NCBI GenBank assembly: GCA_003640385.1
Contig: RCAB01000304.1
Span: 1 to 64,000 of the forward strand
From: Setaria digitata
Taxonomy: Eukaryota; Nematoda; Chromadorea; Rhabditida; Setariidae
Direction: 5' to 3'
Length of the DNA: 64,000 bases
Shown here piece by piece: positions 25,019 through 39,000 of the stretch. The first letter of the stretch is position 1, and each line of letters opens with the position of its first letter. Below the pieces are notes generated by a model. That model did no database searches. It was not told the DNA's origin and worked only from the letters and a program-made list of their open reading frames with translations. Both the position numbers and the translations under genes were made by a program.

Positions 25019-27901
25019 TTGTTATGATGCAGATAGGTTTGCATCAAATGTATGACAGGATAGGAGGACAACTGTAGAAGTGAACTATTACCACCACTAG
25101 TATGGACCATAGACCATTTTAAAAATGATTTCGCATTTTTTCTTGTAAACTCTTTAATGAAAACAAAAGAAAAAGAAAAAGGAAAAGGAAAAGAAAGAGA
25201 AAAAAAAGCTGCCCTCTTTCGTGACAAAATATTTGTCTAAAATTAAACTAATTCTTTTCTTTTGTTTTACTTTCCTGATTAATTATACAGAACTGATGGG
25301 AGAGCAAATCTCTTTTTATTCTTTTTCGAAAACGAAAAAACATTCTTCTTAAGTCAGTCGTCTTTCCTTTTCATATGATATAATCCGTCCATGACACTGG
25401 ATCAATGATATTTTTCATTTCGGTTGACCTAACTTTTCTCTTCCTTATAATCTTTTGTATCAAAAGGAATGGATCCTTTCCCGAATTCGACATTTTACCA
25501 ATCGGATTAAATAGATGGCATGATTTACAACGATCTCAGTCCAGTATTCGTTTTGTATTACTTCGCTGATAGAAGACAGTCTAGTTTGTTTTTTAATTTT
25601 AACATTAATTAATTAAGCTGTCTCAAATAAAATCTTGAATTTCCTTTACATGTGGACTGATTGTATTGTAAGTCATTTCAAGCATAATGCTTTGCATTGA
25701 AATTAATTAAATGCAACCTTCTAAATTAGCCATTAAATAGAATGATTTCGGCGAAGATTGACACTGAGCTATCATAAAATCAGATATTTATAGTACTACA
25801 AAAATTCTGCATTATACAGGGAGGATATTTTCGTGATACATCGGTGCATCATGTCGAGATGCCTCATTGACGTGTATTGGTGATCTCTACTGAGTCCATT
25901 AGCTACCGCAGTTGTCACTTTTTTCTCTTATACTAAGGTATCTCAGTAATATATTGTTGGTTTATATTAGATTTCTGAAGAGTAATACAAGAAGGTTTTC
26001 TGTTATGATGTGTGAATGACAGGACATAATATCGGTGTCAACCATCTTTATTGTGTTACATCCGGTACACAACACTGTCGTTTAATGGAATATTTTTGTT
26101 GTGCATTCGATAAATTAATTTTCTCTTTCGGACTAGTCCATTAGCTACCTCAGCTATCAAACTATCAATAGTACATATATCTTTCGCGTATTTTCGACAC
26201 TTTGTCTGGACCGAACAATTCAACGAGTATTTCTGAAACTGTCAATACTTCATATGCCAGGAAGTCGCTCCTCATGTATTTTATCTTATTAACTCTGCAA
26301 GAATATTCCACAGGTAGACTTATTCGTTAATATGTTGCTACCAAAATTAATATCATTATTATTAATATTAGTTTGGTCTCTTTCACAAACAGTCTAGCAA
26401 ATAATTTATGATTCAACAGTTTGGTCAATGAGTAATTGATTGCTTATTAAGGGATGTTTTATAAGAAAAAGAATACTAATTGGTAGACGAAATTATCTTA
26501 TTTAAAGTATTTATCAAAAAATAAATAAATAAATACTTGGCCTATAAGGCTTACTGAGAAATGGAATAAAGCATCAGTAAGTGAACAGACATTGATCATG
26601 CACAAAATTTCTACTATTTTTTCTGTTTAACCTAAAATAATTTTTCAACATATTTCGATGGTATTATTGGAGTACAGTTTGCGCTCTTACTAATATTTCC
26701 TAGACCAGTTTAGCTAGCCATATGAAAATGGAAGTCGGAATCATAACGAAGATAATAAGGCATGGAAGGACCTAGTAATGGAAACTTTTTTTCCACGCAA
26801 TTTAATTTACAAGATAAAAATTCAATATTCATATCTTCAAGACACCTTGTACTCCTTCCGTTGTCCCCCCTTCCTCTTCTTCCTTCCGTCCGTTCCGCCG
26901 CTCTCCTCTCCGTTCCGCCTTTCTCTCCTCATTGCGCTCCTCTTCTCATTTTGCCCTGTCCTCAGGATTTGCAAAATTTCTCTAAAACCCAACAGACTTT
27001 TTTTTTTTTTAAATGGCAAGTTTTGAAAGAAGAAAAATATTCGCATGAAATTTAAAAGAAAGAAAAGTAAGGTACACTTTATTCACTGTATGAAATACAA
27101 TTTTCGCATTCTAATTTTCCTTCAAAGTCAAGAAAAAAGAAAGGAAAGACTCGGGGAGAGATGAAAAGCAGCTGCTTGGATTATAAAGTACTTTATGAAA
27201 TTATTTAATAATTGATAATTTAATCTTCTGTGCTAATTTTAGCAAAATATCAAAAGTATAAAAAATGAAAAACTATTTCTGTTAATCACTCATTGATTAA
27301 AGTAGTAAATCATAACAATAATAGTTGTTTTTTTTGCGAAACGTCAAGTAATATCAATTACAATGATAACAGCTGTAACGTAAGAAAGTGCTACAGTAGC
27401 AGTATATTACCAATAAATAATATGTGGGATAATTAGCAAATAGTAAAAAAAATGATGCAATAATAATAATTAAAACGGATTTCAGAATAAGCAGCAGCAA
27501 CGGCAATTCTGAGTGAGACTGTCTTCATCACACGACACATTTTACATTTTCATTTGCATTTACATTTCATCAAAGTCTTTTTCAGTGTTAGACGGGTCTA
27601 TGAGTGCCAGCAAACTATCCAAAAAATGGATGACACTGACCATTGGTCACTCTGCAAACAGTATATGTCCCCCAACCGGCCATTCAGTTTAAGGTACTTC
27701 GTGTTAGAATGGCTAAATGGATCTAAGCAGTCATTTCCTTCAGTTCAATTTAAGACTAAAAATTGTTCCAAAAAGGAAGAAGACCTCTTATTCATTCATA
27801 TTCATGCATTTAATCGTCTGTCCTTTTGTCGGTCTAACCCTCTACCTCTCCTCATTGGTAAAAATTTTCAAAATCCCTACCACTTATCAGCAAAAAATTG
27901 A

Positions 27902-28159
27902 CATGATAATGAACGACTGATAATATCGCGGATACTCAGTGTCTCGGTCTTTCTCCCATACTTCTTTCCACAAATTTTATTGTCATTTCCTGTTTACTTG
28001 ATATCGGCTGCAAATGCCTTTCCGACTGATGAGGTATTTGATGATGCGGCGAATACTGCCACGCCGGAACGAAACTTGTTAGCAAGTAATGTCATACCGG
28101 AACAGTATGTTATGTCAAGTGATGATGGCATACTGGGAGGGATATCTCACAGCAGATAA
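27902..28159 (+). CDS. Open frame with signal-peptide-like segment, start unknown
   Basis: An 85-codon frame runs from a TGA at 27899-27901 to a TAA at 28157-28159. It has no ATG at its beginning, so if real it is an exon spliced from an upstream start; an acceptor-like TTATCAG precedes it at about 27890. The frame opens with basic and polar residues, then a long hydrophobic stretch, then SAANA followed by FPTDE, which resembles a signal peptidase site. After that come two related 12-residue units, ATPERNLLASNV and VIPEQYVMSSDD, that share P-E-x-x-hydrophobic-hydrophobic-small-S. The DNA is GC-richer than its surroundings. No family is recognised. It could be a secreted peptide gene or chance. 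Confidence 0.25.
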   Translation, partial: HDNERLIISRILSVSVFLPYFFPQILLSFPVYLISAANAFPTDEVFDDAANTATPERNLLASNVIPEQYVMSSDDGILGGISHSR

Positions 28160-28167
28160 TGCACTAT

Positions 28168-28367
28168 CGGAATGGTCTACTTTGTAGTACTTGCCACATG
28201 CCAGACATTTTAAACTAAGAAATTAAACCTAAACAGAATTCCTCGAACCCCGCTCCTTCCATCCAACCGGAATGGTCTACTTTGTAGTACTTGCCACATG
28301 CCAGACATTTTAGACTCAGAAATTAAACCTAAATCGAATTCCTCGAACCCCGCTCCTTCCATCCAAC
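28168..28367. repeat. Tandem duplication, period 100 bp, two copies
   Basis: Bases 28168-28267 are repeated directly at 28268-28367 with a handful of mismatches and no intervening N. Unlike the N-associated duplications, the copies have diverged, so this is probably a real tandem duplication. A short ATG frame is stopped early in copy 1 (TAA) but stays open through copy 2. Confidence 0.8.
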
Positions 28368-28528
28368 CTTCCTTTCCTCTGCGATGGGCTGCGGCTCATA
28401 TTCAGATCGCTACACCCCTCCCCTCACCTGCCCACTCCCACAGCTCAACGAGTGCTCGCTCTTATATTCCAGGAACGACTGATCTGACTGTAAGCTCTGT
28501 TTACGTCCCACCTGTGCACACACTCTGA
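28298..28528 (+). CDS. Doubtful Pro/Ser-rich ORF (76 aa)
   Basis: This ATG frame starts in the second copy of the 100-bp duplication and runs to a TGA at 28526-28528. It is rich in Ser, Pro and Ala and sits in the GC-richest part of the surrounding 20 kb. A good donor (ACT followed by GTAAGC) lies at about 28490, so part of it could be an exon. There is no domain, no partner exon and no recognisable homologue. It may be a long-range 5' exon of a plus-strand gene or non-coding. Confidence 0.2.
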   Translation: MPDILDSEIKPKSNSSNPAPSIQPSFPLRWAAAHIQIATPLPSPAHSHSSTSARSYIPGTTDLTVSSVYVPPVHTL

Positions 28529-31500
28529 TGACTAATCACACGGATGTGCTGACTCATCGCGGAGTATCTTTGAATGTAAATATTGCCGCGTGGATTTGCT
28601 TTGTGAGAGAGATTTGAACTGTACACCTTCCTTTGTAGAAAAATTTATCTCTGCTATCGTTATCACTCTTATCACTCTTATCACCACTATCATCGCCGCC
28701 ACCCAGTCCGTCTCTTGTCTTCTCTCTTTATATTAGCTACTTGAAGTCATCACATGGATAATTTTGGGGGAAGGAAGAAGTACAGGACTGAGATGTCCAG
28801 TAGGACATATTCCGTGATATCCTGAACACCCCAGATCAGCCATTCTTTCCTGTTCCCGACTACTCAGTAACTCCCATTGCAAATCATTCAATTCTTATAT
28901 CGGTGATGTATTAGTTTTTTCTTCTTTCTACTCAGTTGTTATTTCTCAGTTTTACAATTAAAAAATAATTTTTTTTCGTTGTACTTTTTCAGTTTTGCAC
29001 AAAAACTGTTTTATGCAAAAGCAATTTCTTTCCTGTTGCATTTTCCATCATGTTTTTTGTTTAACATACAGGAAGTACTAGCTGGAGTGACAAAATTTAT
29101 TCTTACTCTTAGTAAAGCTCCTTGTTTTTTTTTTTTTTGAATTTTCTTATTCGTCTTTCCTTTTTTAATACATTCAAAACTGAAAAAACTTCAGCAATAT
29201 GTTGATATAAAATCAGATTGATTGACTTTTGAAATTAAATTTTTCTAGGCTGGTTAAATGCATTTCAGATATATTTTTGGTAATTAAATTTCAAAATGTA
29301 ATTTTGTACTGCTTTCGATCACTGTTTATCACCAAAAAATTAGACGAAATGTTCAACCTAACCTCCTGATTCCTAATTAGCTGAAGCTAACTGGTGAGGA
29401 AAAATCACAATCACAATCACAAAAAAAAAAAGTCAAAAATCAGGAATTTTGATCATCAGCCTACTGACTAAACCACCTACAATTCAAAATTCCTGGATTT
29501 TTTCTGCTTTTTCAACGTCTCTACTGGTCTCTTCCTAGTCCCAGTGATTATTTTTGCTTAAGATTCATTCAGCCACTGAATCAGTTCCATCGTAGTAAAA
29601 TAATTTTAACTAAATTTGGTGTGATTTGAATTCTAATAAAATGAAATATTTAAAGAATTAAGGATGTTTCTATGCTAGTAATATAAGCATGTTCACATTT
29701 AATAAAAATAAATAACTAGTGAGACAAAGTAGAAGCATAAGTGTGTCATCAAAGGCCAGGTTTGTCGGTTCACGGTGTATTTTTCCGCTCGAAGTTTATT
29801 CCTATCACTTAAGAAAAAGAAAAGAAAATAAGTGATTTTGTGGCAAGTTATCTCTTATGTATTAATTGAATTCATGAGCTTTAAAATCTAGAAAATCTTT
29901 TCCTTCAAAATTTAAATTTCAAAAATATTCCGGCATATTTCATCAATCCAACTGCTAGCAGCTGACTCTAGTTATAAGGCATCTGAAATTCTTTGCTTGG
30001 CCTGTAGCTTTATTTTCGTCTTGTTTCTCAATGTTTGTTGGCTGTCTGAAAAGAGCATAAAGATCAGTTGATCGATTCTGATATTGTTCACTTAAGCTTG
30101 AGCTTCAGCTTACTATCTTCAGATATCATCGACAACTGACGTATCAACTTCATTTTTCCGTTCTTAATACTTTTGTTTCGCAAAGAAATTGAAATTTGAA
30201 ATTTCTTCTTAAAATTTAAGAAAAGCTTGGAAATCGTTCAAATTCTTAAATTGCATTTATTTTCATTCAACTTTCTTCGCTTCAGATATTTGCTTCTTTG
30301 TTCCATCTCATTTTTTGCTTCCAGTCAGATTTTACCATGCTATGACCTCAGTATCTGAAGTTCTTCCATTTTATTTCGAACGGTAACTCTTTAGCGTGTA
30401 AATTTTTGGCGAATTTGTTTGGGTTCATTTTGAGTTGATCCAAATCCAGATAAGTGGATGGAATCAAATCCTAAAAGTTATATCTAAACATTATATTCTA
30501 GATCCAGAACTTTCTTCTGGTACTCGAAACTCGAGATTTTTGGGATCCACTCACACTTCGATCATTAACTTTTGCCTGAGTAAAATTTCTGATATAACCA
30601 GAAGCATTGCTAATTGCCTTTAAAGAAAGAAATATTGCTGGTCATATGTCATATTTTCAATGTTTTGTTTCTCAATAAAAATAAATTAATGAAATGTTTT
30701 TAATTAGTCTGAATTCCTTATTTATTTTTTAAGCCGTGTTCGCTTAATAAAGGCGCAGCTATTTGTTTACTAGACTAGTTTGATATCTAATTAAGAGAAC
30801 AAACATTTGGCTTGAAATTAGAACATCTATCCCAGAAACCATTCAAAATATTTGTGTTTTATTGCTACAAGTCTAAGCCTATCTATGTGCTGTTAACAAC
30901 AGTCTTTGTATTCGTGTTGGTTTGCGGCCGGAAACCTTTCTCAGGAAATAGAAATCATCGGCACTAAACTGATTGGTGAGAAATTGTCGTTTCTAATCTG
31001 TATTATCGACAAAATTCTAGATATAGAGCGATAAGTCATCTACTTATGGTATATCATTAAGTAAGAGCAATTAAATCACTTGAAATGTTAAGTGTTTTGG
31101 ACAAAATTGTGAAGTCTGCACTGAACCTAACGAACAGCGCGATGGGAATTTCAAAATATCAGAATGAAAAATTCCAACGCAGGTATAAATCACTTCTTCT
31201 TGAACAAGTTTAATTAACAGATCAATGAAACAATCGATTAACGATTTATCGATTCATTTCTTTTTCTCATTGGTTTCAAAAATGATGAGAATTTATCATT
31301 ATTGTAGATTTTTGATTTTTTTGAAAAGATCATTTAGTTATTGATCTTTTTGGTTAGCGACAAATTTAAGACAGAATTAAACTTAGGAAGTGAAAGCGAG
31401 ACAACTAAGATGACAAGATCCAGTGATTTAATTGAAAACTAGATACCTGAAAACATAATTTCAAGCATAAAATGCCATAGTTTTCTTATCAATGTATGAT

Positions 31501-34500
31501 AATCTTATCAATTTACGATTAGTAAAAGTATCAATTAAAGTTTCCCTGTTTTTTTTCCTGTCTAAATTCATTTTTGCCAGTTGTTAAGCAAGCAGTCTTA
31601 GCACAATTTTCCTTTTACGCATTTCTTTTCGATATTGAAAAGATGAACAAATTAGAGGTAAAAAGATGTGGAGTGGAAAGAAGGGTCATTTAGTTGACCC
31701 CGTCGTTAGTCCCAGCTCACTAACTCTCCGTAACATCACTGTTCCATTGACTCTCATCATGCGCCCTCTACTTTTCCAAAACTGTCACCTATTGGCGACA
31801 TCCTTCTTTACCACTGATAATTAGCACATCTTTGTGTCATTCATACCTATTTAATGAAGTTTAATTTAAAAAGAAGGAAAGAAAACGAGAAAAAAAAAAA
31901 CGGAGGATTGCAGCTCCTAAATATCATGCTATGTTTTACTTCGTTTTTCAAATTAATTAAAAAATCTACTTTCCCTACTTTACTCCATATTTTCTGTTGT
32001 TACTCAACAGTGACAATAATATTTACATGATTATTAGTAATTTATCATTATGTTTATCACTTTCTAGAACCATTATCATCTGATCATTTTCTTCGCTCTA
32101 CTGCTTGTAAGTGGATGACTTTTCAGTCCCAAAAAATCTCCCAAAAAATCCCAAAAATCTCTGAAGAGTACCATTCTGATTTCAATGGTAATGTAAATAT
32201 GTGTGTACGCATCCATACGTAGGCATATGATTAACATACGCGTCACGGAGCGTGTTTTGTTCGTTTTTTAATTAGTGGATGATAAAGTCTGCCCTCCTTA
32301 CTTTTCATTTCCACTTAAACCTTTCAATTTTAATTAGCAGAAAGTATTCGTTATATTTTTGAAGGGTAAGATGATTGTACAATATAAATATAACAAATAA
32401 TTGATTCATTTATTTCACATTAGAAAGCATTGATCTGGCTTAATTCGTCACCATCTTTTCCAGTTGATCAATTTGATGATGCTTTTAGTCTTATACATTT
32501 TTCAAATTTGTAAAATCCTTGAAGAAAAAGAAATTCAGATGTCAGAAAGATGACAAATTGAGGCAATAAAATGGAATTTGGCGCCGATTAAACAGGTTGT
32601 AGGGTTTAATTGCTCCCATCGTTCCATGAGTGATTAAACTGATAAAATATTTTATTAATGAATTATGCAAGTCATATAAATTTACCCATTTCTGTTGTGA
32701 TCGATTTGTAGAGGTGGTTGTTTGTCATCTTCATTATTATAATTTTTCTTATTTGATTTCCATTTTATCACTATATTTAAATTATTTTCGCTCTCTGGAT
32801 TTCTTCACTCATTCATGCCATCATCCATTGCAAGGTCATCACTGTCATCATCCAGGTATTTTTTAGTGTCACTGCTCTTTTCCTTACCGCTCCTGTCTAC
32901 TAGTTTAAATAATTCCTAAGATAGAGCCAGTTTAGTGATTTTCGATGACTGTCTGGGATAAAAACAATTTAACATGACTTTTTTGCTTTATATGTTTTCA
33001 TTGGAAATTGGCAAATGTTTAAAGATTTGGTGATTTAACAGTTTCAGTTCCAGTAGGATTTAAATTTTCGTGAATTAATAGTATTGATTGACCTTCCCTG
33101 CAGAAATTCTTTCTGATTCGTCCTGAATTCAAGGCCACTTTTCCTTTTTTTTTCATTCCATAATTATATTATTATTATTCTGAAGTTTCGCTTTTGTAAA
33201 TGTTCTAAAATGGAAATGGATGATGAAGTAAGTGTCATATTTGATCATCTAAAAATCACTCAGTCGATAATTCTGTCCTGAAGCATTGTTAACTTTCGGA
33301 TTCACTGATATAGTTAATATTATCTTCATCTACTTTCCCTAATTACTAGTATTCTTCCATTCCCTTCTTCAGTCACAGTCCTCATTCTGTTAACACAATT
33401 ATTCGGTGAAGCCTATCTTCTATTCTGTAGCTATAGCCTATCAGTTCTTAATATATTTTAATAGATTTGATTTAAATAGTTCTGTAACTGGAAACGACAA
33501 TGTTTCTTATTCATTATAAGAAATTCAATATACTGCATTTCTCTATCAAAATATCTTTATTAGCAACAATAGGCAATTTATGTATACTAGTAATAATGAT
33601 ATAATAATTAAGTGCCTGATTATTTCACATATTTTAGGTGTCAAAATATAAAGTGTCGTTGCCATCATCCTTGTCACTAAGTACATCACTCATGATGAAC
33701 TCTTGAGTTTGTTTGCTTTGCTTACTTTACTATGCAAACATTCCTAACATCCATGCACATATATAGTTGGGCCAAAATTGGTTTTCCTGGATGTTGTTAC
33801 ATCATCAATTCTGCGGAATAGTTCGCCTCTCATGAGATTTACATGATTTTACTTGTGTTTTTCTTTAGTTCCAGCTATCAATTCTATTCCAATCTTTACT
33901 TTTTAATCTAAAACTTACAGACATATTCTGTGCAATTATGTGAGACAAAAGAATGCGAAGCAAAAATTCTTGACGACAGTTACTTATTAAATAGCGTCTG
34001 CTTTCTAAGATATTTTCGGTATTTTTTTTTTTTTAAATTCACTTCATCGATAAAATTTTTGAGGAATTTACGGCATACCAAATAATAAGCACTTGATATC
34101 TTGTTTCATTTTACCACTAACCACAATTTTTCCCATTTAATTTCATTGAAATTTTTTTGTAAAGTGAATCAGTATATGAAATTGAGACTTGACTTGAGAA
34201 TAATTTCTGCAGATGTGCTTCGCTATAAATGTTCATTTTTATGGTAAAAAAATTCTGAGAAGCATGAATTTGAAAGCAAAAGAGTGGAAAAGTAGATAGT
34301 ATTGCCTCTCGAGAAAAACCATAATCGAACTCATTCCGATCAATTCATTGCATTTTTTTTTTGAAACGTTGATGAAATTCCCTATGCCATTATGGTTAGG
34401 ATAGATTTTTTTTGTGTGCGGAAATTGTAAGGATATGTTTCTATCCAAAAAAGTAATTTGGACTGTGATAGGGAAGGAATGCTCAAATTCTGTAACTATT

Positions 34501-34627
34501 ATTAGGGTAAACACTTAAATTATCATGGAAAAAAAGTGAAATGGTGGAGGAGAAATGAGAATCTATCTACTCATACAGGAAATGGTGAATTTGAATTTAT
34601 ATTTAGTATCATCCAATATAAAGTACT

Positions 34628-34726
34628 GAAATCCAAAGATTTATAGGTGGTCAAGTTTTTCTGCTCGAATAAGNTTCAAAGAAATCCAAAGATTTATAGG
34701 TGGTCAAGTTTTTCTGCTCGAATAAG
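34628..34726. repeat. 46-bp duplication around N (34674)
   Basis: Bases 34628-34673 recur at 34681-34726. The N at 34674 and six extra bases lie between them. It is a probable contig-overlap artefact like the other six. Confidence 0.8.
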
Positions 34727-35348
34727 GAACACTTCGGAGAGTCTGGAAAATTGACAGTTTGTTAATGAGGCACTTTTTTTTTCCTTAGAGATTTCATTGT
34801 AATTTATGAATTTTTTAAACGAAACTTATTTCTAGAAAGAAGATTTCTATTATATGCGACGGAATATGAATGCCCATTACTACTTAATTTTTTAGAACAT
34901 TGAAAAGTTTTTTAACTGAGAGGCGAAGCATCGTGCTACTATTAGTCTGAAGTTTTAGAGGAAAAGGGGAGAGAGAAGAAAAAAGACATTTTGCGATGAA
35001 AGTTAGCATATTTTGTAAGTAAGTGATTTGAAATTACTAAAGATTGATAAATGAATAAATTGTCGGAATAGATTTTGATTCAGAGGAGGAGGAACATGTG
35101 ATGGAAGAAGTGGAAACTGATAAGTGATAAGAGAATGCTAGAGGAGGGAAAAAAGAGTTCAAAGGATGGAGGATTGAGTCAGTCATTAGTTAATTATTTC
35201 AAGGTTGATGCAACTCCTTGCACCATCGTTAGTGGAGAACGCCAACATCAAAAAGGCGAAGAAGTTAGGTGGGGGTAATGAAATAATGATAATGATGTTG
35301 GTGACATATGTCTCCAGTACCTACCACCGATGATCCTATTTACACCTC

Positions 35349-35560
35349 CTTCTTACACACACACACACACCTGACATTATCAACAGCACATGTTACCGCC
35401 ATTATCACCTTTATTATTATCATTCCTTATTATTACTGTTATCCCTTCTACTATTATCATTATCATTGCATATTATTTATTACCATCGGTTATCATTATT
35501 ATCAGTATCGTCATTATCAATCATCAATTATCGTCAATTATCCTTATCCTTACTGTATAA
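35349..35560. repeat. (AC)n followed by ATT/ATC-rich imperfect microsatellite
   Basis: A CA-dinucleotide run at about 35356-35370 is followed by roughly 160 bases of imperfect TTATCATTATTAT units. The 131-codon frame across it, rich in Ile, Tyr and His, is a repeat translation and is not annotated as a gene. Confidence 0.75.
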
Positions 35561-35984
35561 TTTTCATCGATGCCATGAACATTCATTCCATTCTGATCCT
35601 TTCGCACTTACAAATATGCCATTTGCATGATTTATACTACTTCTCTAAGTTTTCGACATGTGCTTATAATAATTGCTTTGTAATAGTTCCATTATTTCAA
35701 TAATGAAAGTTCACTTTGAGGGATTAATCACTGTGAGAAATTCTCGATGAATCATAAAACTTTTTTTTTATTGCACAACCTCCAGTAATTCATTTCACAG
35801 CAAATAATGATAGGCAGAAATTAAAGTGATAACGATGTGATAAATTCTATGATTTGGAATTTTCTTAAATGTACACCATAGATAGATTCATTCCCTCATT
35901 GTAACTGTTTGCCCATATTTGAATCAGTTTCATGTTTATACAAAGCATGCCACATTTCTGCATTCAAATCCATCTCATTGTGTA

Positions 35985-36004
35985 AAATATATATATATAT
36001 ATAT
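35985..36004. repeat. (AT)n microsatellite
   Basis: Short alternating AT tract in non-coding DNA. Confidence 0.8.
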
Positions 36005-39000
36005 TCAACAGTGCATATTCTATTTCTATTATTATTAAGTCAATGAGTTTTTCAGTTAAAAGTAATCCTGTTATGGTTTTTTTAATCCAGTTTTAACGTT
36101 TTCTATTCTCTTTTTTCATTTTACCTCAAATTTTTTCCTTCACCTGTTCCTTCGTTATTCAAATGAACAAGCCATTTATCCAACTTCTTTTTATTTTGTC
36201 GTGTCATTTGCCTACCAAATCTCTCAAAGGAAAACTAAACATTCATTCCACACATAAATGTGAAGCAATCACTCTTTTTTCCTACTCCTTTTGCATTTTT
36301 CTGACTATTTTTGAGTTTCTTTAAAAATCATTCCTTTTTTCTGTTTCTGCTAGACGTTTTTTTTTTTGCAAGATTATCGATATTACCCTTTATTCACTTT
36401 TTTTCTGCTCGAATTTAGGTGAATTTTTCAACCGTATTATCTCTTTAAAACTTTATCGAATAGGAAATTTCTGTTCCTTTTATTGATTAATTTGCCTAAA
36501 ATTTCGAATAAATATTTTTGGGAGTAGAATTTCCTTTCTTCTTTTCTTGTTTTCACTTCACAAAAATTTGCTATTATTGTTTCACAGCACAGAATTTCGA
36601 TATTGGTTCAGTTTTAAATTTTATTACCGATTTTTCGTATGACTGCAAATTTTATGCGATTGAAAAGAAGAAAAATAGTATCTAAGACCGCTCTTTTTTT
36701 TTTTGGAAAGTAATTAAAAAATTGAACTAAGATTTAATGAAGTATTTTTTTGTTTATTTAATTTAAAGGCTTACATTGCACACTACTAAAATATTTCTCG
36801 ATTGATCAATGAGGACAGTAAACCTTGATGCAAGGTAGTTTTTTTTTTTTTTTTTTTCAATCTTAACAATTGTGAAATAACTTAGCAACAGGCATAGTTG
36901 TTGCAGTACCAAATTTTTTATCTTTCGTTCATTAGCTCAGTAGCTTTTCTTGGCTTCATTTAAATTTTCATCAAACTAGATCTGTTTTTTAATGTTTTCA
37001 TTATCACTAACCATGCTATTGTTAAAGATGCATTATGAGGTCAAAGTTATGAAAATTTAATAACTGCCAAGAGGGGAAGCATTTCAAAATATGTAGGCAA
37101 TGGACATGATCTATTTTAAGAACTTGTTGGTTAATTGAGGACAATTAAATTTTGCAATAATTTATGGACGAAAAGAAATGGAGAATAGACTACTGATTGC
37201 ACGCAAAAAAAGAGAGCAAGAATCCATTGCAAATAAGAAGTTTTAAAAGTGCAGTGAATTAAAACGAGCAAAAAAGTGATTATTATGACTTGACATAAGT
37301 CGAGCTACAACAATAACCTATAAGGTTTATGAACAATAAAACATTGTGGGAACAATAATACTTTTGATTTTCTAGGCCTTTCTTACAATACTTATTTACT
37401 AGAATTCTCTAATTTCTACTTAATTATTATTTTGATACATTTTAAAGTTTTTTTTTGCTTCTCTCTTATTTCCCTGAAACTATTACTTCGAAGGAGTGGT
37501 GAAGTAAAATATATACGAATTTATTATTATTCAGTTAATTGCTGCTTGCTGATGCATTAATTTAAATAATATCTCAGTTGATGTAAGCTTTTCTGTGCTG
37601 TCTGTTTTATCCATAGCTAATTTTGAGTATTTTAAAATAATAAAGTTTTTGTTTGTTAATTTTATTAAACTGATTTTCCTTTTTTCAATTTGTTTTAGCT
37701 CTATTCACTTTCAGTACGGTTATTCGATTTCTCTGCTAGTTGATTACAGAAGATTAATAATCTCCGGAACCACAAATTCAATAAATTACTGCGAAAATAA
37801 AACTGCATTTGTTTTTCGAAATTCTTTTTTTTATTTTGAGAAGTACAAATAGTTTAAAATTTAAATTAGTTTACATTTGTGAGAAATTTAAGATTTCAAA
37901 TGTAACATTTTCAGTGCTTAACAAACTTCAGTCTTGAGTATGAAATTTCATTAAAGGATTTAAATTATTTTTATTGAACAGAAACGAACATTTAAATTAT
38001 TAAGAAGAATCGTACCGAAAATCCTTCCCCTCTTCTTGTTCATTTTCATTAACTTTCATTAATGACAGTAATTCATTGTTAAGTATTCTAATGGTCATTT
38101 CAGTTGGGTCCTTTTTCCAGAATCACTGACCCTTTTTGTGGTCCATTTAGCTTCCTCTCCTTTAATTATTATCAACTTTTCATACAAATGAAAAATTTCC
38201 CTCTTCTCTTCATTCTGTGCTGTTAATTATTGCTTATTGTTTCTACTGCACTTAATGAGAAAATTATTTCACCTCCTAATTGTTACGTGTTGCAACTTTC
38301 GAGCAATTATGGATATTTATTGATTTCGAAAAGGACACACCATTCTTACGATAATGATTTGTTGAAGAAAATGATGAACGAGATGTTGTTAAGTGTTAAA
38401 AGGGTCAAATTTAGCTTATTAAGTGTTATCTTTGGATTTCTTTCTTCCAACAAAGAAAAGATATATTTATTCATTTGTTTCCTTCTTTAGTATGTCATTA
38501 TTGTTTTCCTTATTGGTTTAATAACGGAATTTCATTCCTAAAAACGGACAAATTGTAGCACAGCTTCATTTGCTACAATTCTGGAGTATCTTCCTTCTCG
38601 ACAAAATTAGCTAACAAAGAGTTCGAGAGTGAAATTTAACATGACAACGATAGTGCTTGGAAATTCTCGAAAAAATATGCATTTAATCCTAGTAATCAAT
38701 TCTTTAAGCAATTGATCATATATGAGATAGAATTTAGATGACTGATGTCGTAAATGTCGATGTCGTTCTCAGTGGTATTCCTACCCGTTTCGTCAATAGA
38801 TTTGTTTAACATATAAGTGAGAGTGAACAGTATAAATATCGATGCCTTATCACAAATCATTGATAAGACTTAAATTATTTCAATTTATTAATGCCATTTA
38901 GACCACTTTCCATTCAATTGAAGTTTTCTACTGCGATATTTCAATTGAAATTTGGACGTGATTTTCGTTGATAGCCGTCAGACTTGCGTTTTCAGCAAAG

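Larger units (their letters stand above)
20157..27901. other. Gene-poor, pyrimidine-rich region downstream of cup-5
   Basis: No confident gene is visible in 7.7 kb. The plus strand is T- and C-rich, so minus-strand frames read as Lys/Arg/Glu-rich and plus-strand frames as Phe/Ser/Leu-rich. Such frames (for example 22006-22248 and 22597-22797 on minus, 26762-27055 on plus) are treated as composition artefacts. The region holds the cup-5 3' end, an AT dinucleotide run, a 30-base A run and ATT-type trinucleotide tracts. A weak degenerate coding-like patch on the minus strand is listed separately. Confidence 0.55.

Noticed and set aside
25480..25630. 48-codon minus-strand frame with plausible composition
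   Set aside because: No start, no splice partners and no recognisable motif; likely chance.
35308..35703. 131-codon plus-strand ORF rich in His, Ile and Tyr
   Set aside because: It is a translation of CA and ATT/ATC repeats, with no domain and no splice context.
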